Both the position numbers and the translations under genes were made by a program. Source: an uncultured Arthrobacter sp. (GTDB lineage: Bacteria > Actinomycetota > Actinomycetes > Actinomycetales > Micrococcaceae). Taken from it: a stretch of 35,337 nt of DNA. Position 1 is the first letter of the stretch; every line of letters starts with the position of its first letter. Under the pieces are notes generated by a model. That model saw only the letters and a list, made by a program, of their open reading frames with translations. It did no database searches and was not told where the DNA came from. Of the stretch, positions 26,288-34,286 are shown one piece after another. The stretch lies in assembly GCF_902805515.1 (NCBI RefSeq), contig NZ_CADCTE010000136.1, positions 1-35,337 on the forward strand, written 5' to 3'.

Positions 26288-27331
26288 ATGAGACAGCATT
26301 ACCGAATTGAAAGTCCTATCGGCGGCCTCATTCTTGTGGCGGCACAAGGCGGACTCGTCGGTGCCTACCACGAACGGCACGACCCGCAGCCCGGGGTGGT
26401 GCTGCTGGGGGAGCCCTGGCAGGAACACCGGGCGGGTCCCCAGGATGCCGGACACCAGGATGCCGGACCCCCGGAGGTGGGGGCCCCGCCGGGCAGCGAG
26501 TCGAGTGTTACCGTCGGCACGGAGCCGAACGGAATCGTGCCAAGGGAGCACGGAGGCTCTACGGGAAGGGATGCAGGCGCGGTTCTCCTTGACGCAGCCA
26601 GACAGCTCGAAGAGTACTTCGCAGGAACCCGGCGCTCCTTCCAGCTGCTGCTCCTCCCAGCCGGCACGGGATTCCAACACCGAGTGTGGGCCGCCGTCGC
26701 TCGAATTCCCTACGGCCAGACACGCACCTACCGAAGCATTGCCGCGGCACTGGGCAACCCCGCCATGGGCCGGGCCGTCGGAGCCGCTGTACGGGCGAAC
26801 CCCCTGTCGATCCTCATCCCGGGCCACCGTGTCGTTGCGGGAAATGGGGCGCTCGCTGGCTATGCGGCCGGAATCGACGCCAAACGGTTCCTGCTCGACC
26901 TCGAAGGAGCAGCCGTTTCGCAAGGCGTCAAAACAGCGCGGCGTGCTGCCGGGGAAACAGGGAGGACAGGGATCACAGCCGGGCCGGCCGTTCCGGCCGA
27001 GAGCGCGGCGGCAACCGCCGGAGAGAGCACGGTGACAAGCGGAACAGAAGGCACGGCGGCTGGTGAAGTAGAGAATGCTGCGCCATCGGGGGCGAATTCC
27101 GCTGCGGGTCCGCCAATGGAAATGGTTATGGAAATGGCGGCGATCGAAAGCGCGGTGCCCCTGGCAGGGGAAACCGCCGGGGCCGGCGCGGCGCAGAGGT
27201 CGGCCCTGAGAGCCATGGTGGGAGCAGGCAGCCCACGGGGCGGCGCCGGGCGTAGTAGGTCCCGCGGGAAACAAAGGGACCTCGTGCCCGGAGCGCCTGT
27301 TGGACGCGGTCACCAGGAAGGAGCAGAGTAG
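26288..27331 (+). CDS. Alkyltransferase-like protein (Ogt/MGMT family) lacking the catalytic cysteine
   Basis: 347 residues, about twice the normal Ogt length. The family core is split: an N-terminal start (MRQHYRIESPIGGLILVAAQ), a low-complexity insert (about 40-95) with a 15-base tandem repeat, then LLPAGTGFQHRVWAAVARIP, YGQTRTYRSIAAALGNP, GRAVGAAVRANPLSILIP and GNGALAGYAAGIDAKRFLLD. The acceptor motif PCHRV is PGHRV: Gly179, codon GGC at 26822-26824. The Arg finger (GRAVGAA), helix-turn-helix Tyr, Asn and final Glu are kept. Such proteins (ATLs, with Trp or Ala in place of Cys) bind O6-alkylguanine and recruit nucleotide excision repair instead of removing the alkyl group. A Thr/Ala/Gly-rich tail of about 140 residues follows, with no recognised domain. 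GAGGAG precedes the ATG. It sits between dprA and xerC. Confidence 0.85.
   Translation: MRQHYRIESPIGGLILVAAQGGLVGAYHERHDPQPGVVLLGEPWQEHRAGPQDAGHQDAGPPEVGAPPGSESSVTVGTEPNGIVPREHGGSTGRDAGAVLLDAARQLEEYFAGTRRSFQLLLLPAGTGFQHRVWAAVARIPYGQTRTYRSIAAALGNPAMGRAVGAAVRANPLSILIPGHRVVAGNGALAGYAAGIDAKRFLLDLEGAAVSQGVKTARRAAGETGRTGITAGPAVPAESAAATAGESTVTSGTEGTAAGEVENAAPSGANSAAGPPMEMVMEMAAIESAVPLAGETAGAGAAQRSALRAMVGAGSPRGGAGRSRSRGKQRDLVPGAPVGRGHQEGAE
26440..26469 (+). repeat. 15-bp tandem duplication in the alkyltransferase-like gene
   Basis: CCAGGATGCCGGAC(A/C) occurs twice in direct succession (26440-26454 and 26455-26469), encoding QDAGHQDAG in the low-complexity insert. The length, a multiple of three, keeps the frame. 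Confidence 0.85.
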
Positions 27332-27369
27332 AGGTCCAAGAACTGTACAAAGCCGGAAGGGAGCAGGAC

Positions 27370-28323
27370 ATCGCTGTCTCGAAGACTCCCGCAGGCAAGC
27401 CGGCGGTCGACCTCTCACCGTCGTTCGCCGACGCTGTCGATAGGTATAGGCGGTATCTTGAGGCCGAACGTAACCGTTCTGAGCACACGGTCCGGGCCTA
27501 CCTGATCGACCTCGAGCTGCTGCTGGGCTTCGTCCAGGCGCGGGGCACCGAACGGCTTGAGGACATGGAGCTCAGCGACTTCCGGGCCTGGCTGGGTTCG
27601 CTCGACAGCGCGGGGCTGTCCCGCTCAACCATCGCCCGGCGCGCGGCGACTGCCCGCAGCTTCATGGCCTGGGCCGAGCGCGAAGAGCTGATCTCGGTCA
27701 ATCCCGCGCTCCGGCTGCGGGCGCCGAAACGGGAAAAGTCGCTTCCCCACGTCGTCACCCGTGCCCAGCTTGACTCCATCTTCGCTTCCCTCGAAGAGGC
27801 GGCTGCGGCGGGGGAGGGAGGCGCCCTTCAGTCCCGGGCTCTGGTTGAACTCCTCTACGGCACCGGCATCCGCGTCGGAGAGCTGACCGGACTGGACATT
27901 GACGACCTCAACACCGAGCGGCGCACCCTCACGGTGCTCGGTAAGGGCAACAAGGAGCGGACGGTTCCCTTCGGAGTGCCGGCGGCCCACGCTTTGGATG
28001 ACTGGCTGCGCCGCGGCCGGCCCCAGTTTTCCACCGCGGCCAGCGGGCCGGCCGTCTTCCTCGGCCGGCGCGGTGGCCGGATCGACCAGCGCGCGGTGCG
28101 CGGCGCCGTCCAAAAACTGTTCGCCGCCCTCGGCGGCACCTCGGCCTCGGGGCCGCACGCCATCCGCCACAGCACCGCCACACACCTCCTCGACGGCGGC
28201 GCCGACCTTCGGGCAGTGCAGGAGATCCTCGGCCACAACAGCCTGGCGACAACCCAGATTTATACGCACGTCTCGGTGGACCGGTTGCGCCGGAGTTACG
28301 AGCAGTCACATCCCCGCGCATAA
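27370..28323 (+). CDS. xerC: Tyrosine recombinase XerC, probable ATC start
   Basis: About 317 residues if begun at ATC 27370. Core-binding domain: FADAVDRYRRYLEAERNRSE and HTVRAYLIDLELLLGF; catalytic domain from about residue 120 with Arg in YGTGIRVGELTGLD, Lys in GKGNKERTVPF, HAIRHSTATHLLDGGADL (HxxR), LGHNSLATTQIYTHV (final His and nucleophilic Tyr). With XerD it resolves chromosome dimers at dif. There is no in-frame ATG, GTG or TTG between the stops at 27253-27258 and ATG 27565, yet the conserved N-terminal 60 residues lie upstream of that ATG. GGAAGGGAG (27355-27363) sits 6 bases before ATC 27370, making it the best start; CTG 27343 is an alternative. Last gene of the yraN-comM-dprA cluster. 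Confidence 0.9.
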   Translation: MAVSKTPAGKPAVDLSPSFADAVDRYRRYLEAERNRSEHTVRAYLIDLELLLGFVQARGTERLEDMELSDFRAWLGSLDSAGLSRSTIARRAATARSFMAWAEREELISVNPALRLRAPKREKSLPHVVTRAQLDSIFASLEEAAAAGEGGALQSRALVELLYGTGIRVGELTGLDIDDLNTERRTLTVLGKGNKERTVPFGVPAAHALDDWLRRGRPQFSTAASGPAVFLGRRGGRIDQRAVRGAVQKLFAALGGTSASGPHAIRHSTATHLLDGGADLRAVQEILGHNSLATTQIYTHVSVDRLRRSYEQSHPRA

Positions 28324-28417
28324 TACGTCCGGTGGAATGGAATTCAGAGGCTCGCCGGAAAGCAAGTAGTTTTTACAATTACCTGAGTAGTTACAGTGGC
28401 GCTCCGGTGAGTTGTAC

Positions 28418-28468
28418 GGCACAATGATTCCTAGTTAGTCATCCGGCACACTGCACAAAGGGCAGTGT
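28418..28468 (+). promoter_or_regulatory. Candidate promoter element and leader hairpin upstream of DUF3145 gene
   Basis: The 228 bases between xerC and the DUF3145 gene are relatively AT-rich. GGCACAATGATTC (28418-28430) nearly repeats the element before rpsP and may hold a -10. ACACTGC (28448-28454) and GCAGTGT (28462-28468) form a 7-bp stem in the presumed leader. No terminator for xerC was seen. Confidence 0.35.
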
Positions 28469-28551
28469 CGTCAAAGCACACGCAAAGCTGCACCGTTTCA
28501 TCTGCCATGCAGGTCGTTGGGGAAGACGTACCTAAAGCTATGGAGGATGGA

Positions 28552-29055
28552 ATGTCTGTTGTGATGGCCCGCGGTGTTTTGTACGTGCACTCAGCCCCTT
28601 CCGCGTTGTGCCCTCATGTCGAGTGGGCCATTGGGTCGGTGCTCGACAAGCGGGCCGACCTGGACTGGAGGCCGCAGCCTGCCGCGCCCGGAATGCACCG
28701 CGCCGAACTCGCCTGGACCGGACCGCAGGGTTCGGGAGCGCAGCTCGCCTCGGCCCTGCGCGGCTGGGCGCACCTGCGCTACGAGGTCACCGAGGAGCAG
28801 AGCGCCGGCGTTGACGGCGGACGCTGGTCCCACACCCCCGAACTCGGCATCTTCCACGCCACCACCGACGTCCACGGGAACATCATGGTTTCCGAGGACC
28901 GCATCCGTTACGCCTACGAGGCAGGCGCCGGCGATCCGTCCGCCGTCTACAACGAGCTGTCCCTTGCGCTCGGCGAATCCTGGGATGAAGAGCTCGAGCC
29001 GTTCCGCCACGCAGCCGAAGGCGCTCCCGTCCGCTGGCTCCACCAGGTCGGCTGA
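28552..29055 (+). CDS. DUF3145 family protein
   Basis: 167 residues. ARGVLYVHSAPSALCPHVEW at the start, AELAWTGPQGSGAQLASALR, LRYEVTEEQSAGVDGGRWSH and the end PFRHAAEGAPVRWLHQVG mark this actinobacterial family of unknown function. No signal peptide. ATG 28552 has GGAGG 5 bases ahead (28542-28546). It faces the fab cluster across a shared terminator, a position it keeps in related genera as far as I recall. Confidence 0.9.
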   Translation: MSVVMARGVLYVHSAPSALCPHVEWAIGSVLDKRADLDWRPQPAAPGMHRAELAWTGPQGSGAQLASALRGWAHLRYEVTEEQSAGVDGGRWSHTPELGIFHATTDVHGNIMVSEDRIRYAYEAGAGDPSAVYNELSLALGESWDEELEPFRHAAEGAPVRWLHQVG

Positions 29056-29100
29056 CAGGCACCCCACAGCGGCCGGTCAAACTCGCGGCCGCTATCCCAT

Positions 29101-29147
29101 AGCACAAAAGAAGGGCACCCTGGACGGGGGCGCCCTTCTTTTGTGCT
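29101..29147. terminator. Bidirectional terminator between DUF3145 gene and fabF
   Basis: AGCACAAAAGAAGGGC (29101-29116) and GCCCTTCTTTTGTGCT (29132-29147) form a 16-bp perfect stem around a 15-base loop. A/T tracts in both arms suit termination of both convergent genes. Confidence 0.9.
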
Positions 29148-29155
29148 ACGGGAGG

Positions 29156-30391
29156 CTAGACGTTCCGGATAACGACGACGGCATTGTGGCCGCCAAAGCC
29201 GAAGGAGTTGCTCAGCGCGACAATGTCCCCGCCGGGAAGCTTGCGCTCGGAGGTGACGACGTCGAGGGGGATCTCGGGGTCCTGATTCTCCAAGTTGATC
29301 GTCACCGGGGCGCTCCGGTCGTACACGGCCAGGACGGTCATCACGGCCTCGACGGCGCCCGAGGCACCCAGGAGGTGACCGGTCTGCGACTTGGTGGCCG
29401 AAACCGCCACGTTGCCGACGTGTGCGCCGAGCGCTTCCTTCAGTGCGATGTACTCGGGCTTGTCGCCGACCGGCGTGGAGGTGGCGTGGGCGTTGATGTG
29501 GACCACGTCCGAGGGCAGGGCCCGCGCGTCGAACAGTGCGGCCTTGAGGGCGCGGGTGGCACCCAGTCCGCCCGGGTCCGGCGCGGTGATGTGGTACGCG
29601 TCGGCGGTGACGGACGTGCCGGCCAGTTCGCCGTAGATGCGGGCACCGCGGGCGAGGGCGTGCTCCTCGGCTTCGAGCACCAAGGCGCCGGCGCCTTCAC
29701 CCATGACGAAACCGTCACGGTTGAGGTCGTAGGGCCGTGAGGCGTGCTCGGGGTCGTCATTGCGGCGCGAGAGGGCCTGCATCGAGGCGAACGCGGCCAT
29801 CGGCATGGGGTGGATCGCCGCCTCGGCGCCGCCGCACATGACGACGTCGGCCTTGCCGGAGCGGATCAGTTCGAGGCCCTGGTGGAGGGCCTCGGTGCCC
29901 GAGGCGCAGGCCGAGACGGGGGTGTGGGCGCCGGCGCGCGCTCCGATGTCGAGGCTGACCGCGGCGGCCGGGCCGTTGGGCATCAGCATGGGAACGGTCA
30001 TCGGCAGGACGCGGCGCGGGCCCTTGTCGCGCAGGGTGTCCCAGGCGTCGAGCAGGGTCCACACCCCGCCGATGCCGGTGGCGAAGGCTACGGCCAGACG
30101 GTCCGGATCGACCTCTTCGATGCCGGAGTCGCGCCAGGCCTCGCGGGAGGCGACGACGGCGAACTGGGTCGAGGGATCCATCCGCTTGGCCTCAACGCGC
30201 GAGAGGACGTCGCTGGCCGGCGTGGAGACCTGGGCCGCGAACGTGACGGGAAGTTCGTATTTCTGGACCCAGTCGGCCTCGATGGTGTGAGCACCGGAAA
30301 CACCCTTGAGGGCGTTTGCCCACATGGTGGGTACGTCACCGCCGATGGGCGTTGTCGCACCGAGGCCGGTGATGACTACTTTGCGGGGCAT
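29156..30391 (-). CDS. fabF: Beta-ketoacyl-ACP synthase II
   Basis: 411 residues. MPRKVVITGLGATTPIGGDV, VSACASGTEALHQGL with the catalytic Cys, HINAHATSTPVGD and SATKSQTGHLLGASGAVEA with the two active-site His, and SNSFGFGGHNAVVVI at the end. Elongates acyl-ACP with malonyl-ACP. Last gene of the fabD-fabH-acpP-fabF cluster. A long hairpin lies in the 123-base gap before it. Confidence 0.97.
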   Translation of the reverse strand: MPRKVVITGLGATTPIGGDVPTMWANALKGVSGAHTIEADWVQKYELPVTFAAQVSTPASDVLSRVEAKRMDPSTQFAVVASREAWRDSGIEEVDPDRLAVAFATGIGGVWTLLDAWDTLRDKGPRRVLPMTVPMLMPNGPAAAVSLDIGARAGAHTPVSACASGTEALHQGLELIRSGKADVVMCGGAEAAIHPMPMAAFASMQALSRRNDDPEHASRPYDLNRDGFVMGEGAGALVLEAEEHALARGARIYGELAGTSVTADAYHITAPDPGGLGATRALKAALFDARALPSDVVHINAHATSTPVGDKPEYIALKEALGAHVGNVAVSATKSQTGHLLGASGAVEAVMTVLAVYDRSAPVTINLENQDPEIPLDVVTSERKLPGGDIVALSNSFGFGGHNAVVVIRNV

Positions 30392-30454
30392 GGGGTCACT
30401 CTTTCAAAGCGTTGGGTCGGTCGACGCCTTCCGGCGGGAACCAGGGTGAAGAAG

Positions 30455-30492
30455 GGCGGCTGCCTCCGGCGCTCGGGCCGGAGGCTGCCGCC
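30455..30492 (-). terminator. Strong hairpin between acpP and fabF (attenuator or partial terminator)
   Basis: GGCGGC-T-GCCTCCGGC (30455-30470), loop of six, GCCGGAGGC-T-GCCGCC (30477-30492): 15 pairs with one T-T mismatch. It is 23 bases past the acpP stop. In an operon it would raise acyl carrier protein over fabF by stopping or protecting the transcript. Confidence 0.65.
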
Positions 30493-30514
30493 GTCGCTCC
30501 TCGCGGAGCAGGTG

Positions 30515-30760
30515 TTACGCCTGCGCGCCGGCGATGAAGGTAACGGCGTCGCCTACGGTCTTGAGGTTCTTGACTTCCTCGTCCGGGATGCGGACGCCGA
30601 ACTTCTCCTCGGCGTTGACGACGATGGTCATCATCGAGATGGAGTCGATGTCGAGGTCGTCGGTGAAGGACTTGTCCATCTCGACGGACTCGGGTGCGAG
30701 TCCCGTCTCTTCGTTGACGATTTCGGCCAGGCCGGCCAGGATTTCTTCGTTGCTAGCCAT
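30515..30760 (-). CDS. acpP: Acyl carrier protein
   Basis: 81 residues, acidic. DLDIDSISMMTIVVNAEEKF carries the Ser that receives 4'-phosphopantetheine (DSI instead of the common DSL). VRIPDEEVKNLKTVGDAVTF is the usual helix III/IV region. AAGGAG is 6 bases before the ATG. The 79-base gap to fabH holds two small stems (CCGGG/CCCGG near 30784; AAACCGCC/GGTGGTTT at 30809-30827). Confidence 0.98.
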   Translation of the reverse strand: MASNEEILAGLAEIVNEETGLAPESVEMDKSFTDDLDIDSISMMTIVVNAEEKFGVRIPDEEVKNLKTVGDAVTFIAGAQA

Positions 30761-30839
30761 AAGTGGCTCCTTTTCTTTTGCTGCCGGGCGGTCCCGGCGT
30801 GATGGGTCAAACCACCGTCGGCGGTTTGGGCGTGGAAAC

Positions 30840-31943
30840 CTAGGGGAGGACGACGACCTGCGCGCCGAAGACGAGACCTGCTCCAAAGCCGATCTGGAGG
30901 GCGAGTCCGCCGCTCAGTTCGGGCTGTTCCTCCAGGAGCCTGTGCATCGCCAGCGGAATTGACGCGGCCGAGGTGTTTCCTGCATCAACGATGTCACGTG
31001 CCACGCTGACGTGGTCGGGCAGCTTCAGCTGCTTGACCATTTCATCGATGATACGGATGTTCGCCTGATGGGGGATGAAGGCCGCGAGGTCCTCCGAGGT
31101 GATCCCTGCGGCGTCGAGGGCCTGCTGTGCAACCTTGGCCATCTCCCAGACCGCCCAGCGGAACACCGTGGGCCCGTCCTGGACCATGGTCGGCCAGAGG
31201 GCGGCCCTCTCGGCCGTAGGGTCGGCGGCAGCACCGTCGATGGCCTCGTCGGCGGCCCCACCCTCGGAAGCGCCGGGCGCCGGCGTGGCGAGGGCGCCGA
31301 GCGAGTAGTCGCGCGTGTCGAGGAGCGAGCGGGTCATGCGGATCGATTCGTGCTTGCTGCCGTCCGATCCCCAGACCGACGGGCCGATGCCCGCCGTCTC
31401 CGACGGGCCTACGATGACAGCGCCCGCGCCGTCGCCGAGCAGGAAGGAAATGGTGCGGTCGGAGTTGTCGATGAAGTCCGACAGCTTCTCGACGCCGACG
31501 ACAAGGACGTATTCCGCGGTGCCGGCATGGACGAGGGCGTCTGCCTGGGCGATGCCGTAGCAATATCCGGCGCAGGCAGCCGAAATGTCATAGGCCGGTG
31601 CCGGCGTCGCGCCGAGGCGGTCCGCGAGCTGCGCGGAGGCCGACGGGGTGGCATGGGGATGGGTGACCGTCGAGACGAGCACCGCGCCGAGCTGCTTGGC
31701 GTCGATGCCGGCGCTGGCGAGGGCGTCCCTCGCCGCGGCTTCGGCCATGTCGATGACGCTCACGTCGCGCGGCGCGCGGTGGCGGGTCACGATGCCGGTC
31801 CGCTGGCGGATCCACTCATCGGAGGAGTCGATCCACTGGACGACGTCGTCGTTGGTGACGATCACCTCGGGCCGGTAGGCGCCGACGCCGTAGATCCGCG
31901 TGTATTCGCGCAGGGGGGCCTGCTGCAAAGCCGGAGTGCTCAC
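30840..31943 (-). CDS. fabH: Beta-ketoacyl-ACP synthase III
   Basis: 367 residues, some 30-40 more than usual. WIDSSDEWIRQRTGIVTRH near the N-terminus, YDISAACAGYCYGIAQAD with the Cys, AAFIPHQANIRIIDEMVK with the His, VDAGNTSAASIPLAM with the Asn and IGFGAGLVFGAQVVVLP at the end. Starts fatty acid synthesis by condensing an acyl-CoA primer with malonyl-ACP; in actinobacteria often branched primers. The extra length is an Ala/Gly/Asp-rich insert after YSLGALATPAPGASEGG (about 200-235). GTG at 31943 overlaps the fabD stop by four bases (GTGA). Confidence 0.96.
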   Translation of the reverse strand: MSTPALQQAPLREYTRIYGVGAYRPEVIVTNDDVVQWIDSSDEWIRQRTGIVTRHRAPRDVSVIDMAEAAARDALASAGIDAKQLGAVLVSTVTHPHATPSASAQLADRLGATPAPAYDISAACAGYCYGIAQADALVHAGTAEYVLVVGVEKLSDFIDNSDRTISFLLGDGAGAVIVGPSETAGIGPSVWGSDGSKHESIRMTRSLLDTRDYSLGALATPAPGASEGGAADEAIDGAAADPTAERAALWPTMVQDGPTVFRWAVWEMAKVAQQALDAAGITSEDLAAFIPHQANIRIIDEMVKQLKLPDHVSVARDIVDAGNTSAASIPLAMHRLLEEQPELSGGLALQIGFGAGLVFGAQVVVLP

Positions 31944-32902
31944 TGATGTCCTTCTGCCAGAGATGAATCGGTGTCCAGGAGACGCGAATGCTCGTCGATG
32001 AAAGCTCGGGCCGCGTCAAGGTCCTCCGGAGATTTTACGGGCAATGCGGCCGTACCGCGCATTCCGCGTTTCGCGAGGCCTGTCAGTGTTCCTGCCGGTG
32101 CGAGCTCAAGCATGCCCGTGACGCCCATTTCCTGCATTGCCGCCATGCACAGGTCCCACCGGACCGGGCGGGAAACCTGGAGGATCAGGCTGTCAAGGTT
32201 TGCCTCGCCGGTGCTCACAGGCTGTCCGTCGAAGTTGGAGAGCAGCGTGGGAAGCGGCTCGGCCGGGGACAGCGAGGGCCGCAGCTCCTCAAGGGCGGTG
32301 ACCGCCGGTGCCATGTGCGAGGTGTGGAAGGCGCCGGCGACCTTCAGCGGGATCACCCGGGCCTTCGCGGGCGGATCCGCTGCAAGGGCCGCCAGCTGCT
32401 CCAGCGTGCCTGCAGCGACCACCTGGCCACCACCGTTCGCATTGGCGGCGGTCAGCCCGAGGCGTTCGAGGACCTGCGCGACGTCGGCCGGGTCTCCGCC
32501 CAGGATCGCGCTCATCCCCGTGGGCACGGCGGCGGCGGCTGTGGCCATTGCCGTGGCGCGGACGCGGACGAACGATACGGCGTCGGCCTCGGTCAGCGCT
32601 CCGGCAATGGCCGTGGCTGTCAGCTCGCCGACCGAGTGGCCTGCGACGACGGTCCCTGCGGTCAGTGGCCGGTCTGCGAGGAGCACCCTTGCGGTGACAA
32701 GACCGGCCGCGACGATCAGGGGCTGGGCGACAGCCGTGTCCTTGATGGTGTCCTCGTCGGAGACCGTTCCGTGCTTGACCAGGTCGACGCCGGCACGGTC
32801 GCTGAGGAGGGCGAGGTGCCCGGCGACACCGGGCAGTTCAAGCCACGGGCTGAGGAATCCTGGCGTTTGGGACCCCTGGCCGGGGCAGACGATTGCAAGC
32901 AC
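31940..32902 (-). CDS. fabD: Malonyl-CoA:ACP transacylase
   Basis: 320 residues. MLAIVCPGQGSQTPGFLSPW, GHSVGELTATAIAGALTEAD with the catalytic Ser, and AGAFHTSHMAPAVTALEEL with the His. Transfers malonyl from CoA to ACP. GTG start at 32902. First gene of the cluster after fasR; an inverted repeat lies 68-84 bases upstream. Confidence 0.96.
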   Translation of the reverse strand: MLAIVCPGQGSQTPGFLSPWLELPGVAGHLALLSDRAGVDLVKHGTVSDEDTIKDTAVAQPLIVAAGLVTARVLLADRPLTAGTVVAGHSVGELTATAIAGALTEADAVSFVRVRATAMATAAAAVPTGMSAILGGDPADVAQVLERLGLTAANANGGGQVVAAGTLEQLAALAADPPAKARVIPLKVAGAFHTSHMAPAVTALEELRPSLSPAEPLPTLLSNFDGQPVSTGEANLDSLILQVSRPVRWDLCMAAMQEMGVTGMLELAPAGTLTGLAKRGMRGTAALPVKSPEDLDAARAFIDEHSRLLDTDSSLAEGHQ

Positions 32903-32969
32903 GTTTCCAGCTTTCCAAAGACGTTGGGCTTTCTCGGGTGTTTGGGTGAACCAAGCTGCCGTAGGCGCT

Positions 32970-32986
32970 TTGTAGGAACCCTACAA
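32970..32986. promoter_or_regulatory. Inverted repeat upstream of fabD (candidate FasR operator)
   Basis: TTGTAGG-AAC-CCTACAA, a perfect 7-bp inverted repeat, overlaps the fasR stop codon and lies 68-84 bases before fabD. Read on the fabD strand, TTGTAG could be a -35 with TACGGC 17 bases on. A related 17-base site lies before fasR. Confidence 0.5.
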
Positions 32987-34249
32987 GGTGCGCACCTCGG
33001 ATGCGCGGGTCGAAGACCGCTCGGGCGCCGATTTTGCCGACTGGTAGAGCCTCCCCACGACCAGCGCGGTCTGCAGCACATAGGCCTCCCGGGGGATCAG
33101 CGGATCCCAGCCGGTGACGTCGCAGACCCGACGCAGGCGGTAGCGCACGGTGTTGGCATGCACGAAGAGGGCCCGCGAGGTGGCCTCCAGCGAGTGGCCG
33201 AGCGTGAGGTAGGCGGACAGGGTCTGTTCAAGGCCGTTGGAGGCGTTGAGCAGTGGCCGGTAGATGGTGTGGACGAGGGCCTTGCGCGCCGAGTCGTCGC
33301 CGGAGATGACCCGCTCGGGCCACAGGTCCTCGGCGGAGACCGGGCGGGGAGCGGTGGGCCAGGCCTTGGCGGCGGTGAGGCCGGCGAAGGCCGCCTGTGC
33401 GGAGCTGCTCGCGGCGACGAGCGATTCCGCCTCGGGCCCGTACACGACGGGCCCGGGTCCGAAGAGCTCGCTGAGGCGGGTGTAGGAGGCGTCGCGGTCA
33501 TGCACGCCGCCAAGCACGAGGATCAGGCGGTCGCCCTGGATCCCCACGAGGGTGTCTTCGGCGAGCCGCCCGGTAACCCGGCGCAACTCGTTGAGGAAGG
33601 ACGCGTTGGGTTCGGGCGGCGAACTCCCCACCATCACAGTGATCCGGGCCTGCGAGTTCCAGCCGACAGCGGCGATCCGGGAGCGCAGCGCGTCCGAACT
33701 CTCCCCCCGGAGGATCGCGTCGACGACGAGCGCCTCCAGGCGGGTGTCCCAGGACCCGCGGGTTTCGGCGGCCCGGGCATAGACGTCGGCAGCGGCGAAC
33801 GCCACCTCCCGTGAATACCGCAGGACCGCCTCACGCAGGGGTGCCTGATCGGCCGGGGGCGCGAGGAACGGCACCTGGTCCTCGACAACCTGCACGACGA
33901 CGCGGATCAGCTGGAGCGCCTTCTGGAGGCTGATCGAGCGGGTCAGTTCGGTCGGGGCGGTGCCGAAGACATCGCTGAGCACCCACGCGGGGGACACCGG
34001 GCGCTGGTACCAGTTGACGAAGGAGGCGATGCCCTTCTGGGCGACCATGCCCAGGGCCGAGCGCTCGTCGGGGCGCAGCCCGCGGTACCACGGAAGGTCG
34101 GAGTCGAGCTGCCGGAGCGTCGCCGTGGAGAGGGACCCGATCTTGGAGCGGAGTCTTTCGACGGTGTCTGGATCGGGCGGCGCCACGGATGACCCCTTGG
34201 CCGTCCCGGCGGTCCGGGGCGGGGAAACGGGGCTGTCGGGGAGCGGCAT
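32981..34249 (-). CDS. fasR: PucR-family transcriptional regulator, FasR-like
   Basis: About 422 residues. The N-terminal region (DLPWYRGLRPDERSALGMVA, QKGIASFVNWYQ) matches the FasR type of Streptomyces (SCO2386), which lies before fabD and activates the fab genes. The C-terminal PucR helix-turn-helix is LGHSLEATSRALFVHANTVR, then YRLRRVCDVTGWDPLIPREA. ATG 34249 (MPLPDSPVSPPR) is preferred to ATG 34285, because the later start leaves the inverted repeat at 34287-34303 in a promoter position; neither has a strong binding site. Separated from fabD by 78 bases. Confidence 0.88.
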   Translation of the reverse strand: MPLPDSPVSPPRTAGTAKGSSVAPPDPDTVERLRSKIGSLSTATLRQLDSDLPWYRGLRPDERSALGMVAQKGIASFVNWYQRPVSPAWVLSDVFGTAPTELTRSISLQKALQLIRVVVQVVEDQVPFLAPPADQAPLREAVLRYSREVAFAAADVYARAAETRGSWDTRLEALVVDAILRGESSDALRSRIAAVGWNSQARITVMVGSSPPEPNASFLNELRRVTGRLAEDTLVGIQGDRLILVLGGVHDRDASYTRLSELFGPGPVVYGPEAESLVAASSSAQAAFAGLTAAKAWPTAPRPVSAEDLWPERVISGDDSARKALVHTIYRPLLNASNGLEQTLSAYLTLGHSLEATSRALFVHANTVRYRLRRVCDVTGWDPLIPREAYVLQTALVVGRLYQSAKSAPERSSTRASEVRTL

Positions 34250-34286
34250 GATCCGAGCATACGGTTTTCGCCCGGGAAGCTCCATT

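Noticed and set aside
31988..33814. Open frame of 608 codons on + across fabD and fasR
   Set aside because: It is antisense to two well-supported genes, has a composition typical of high-GC shadow frames and no recognisable domain.
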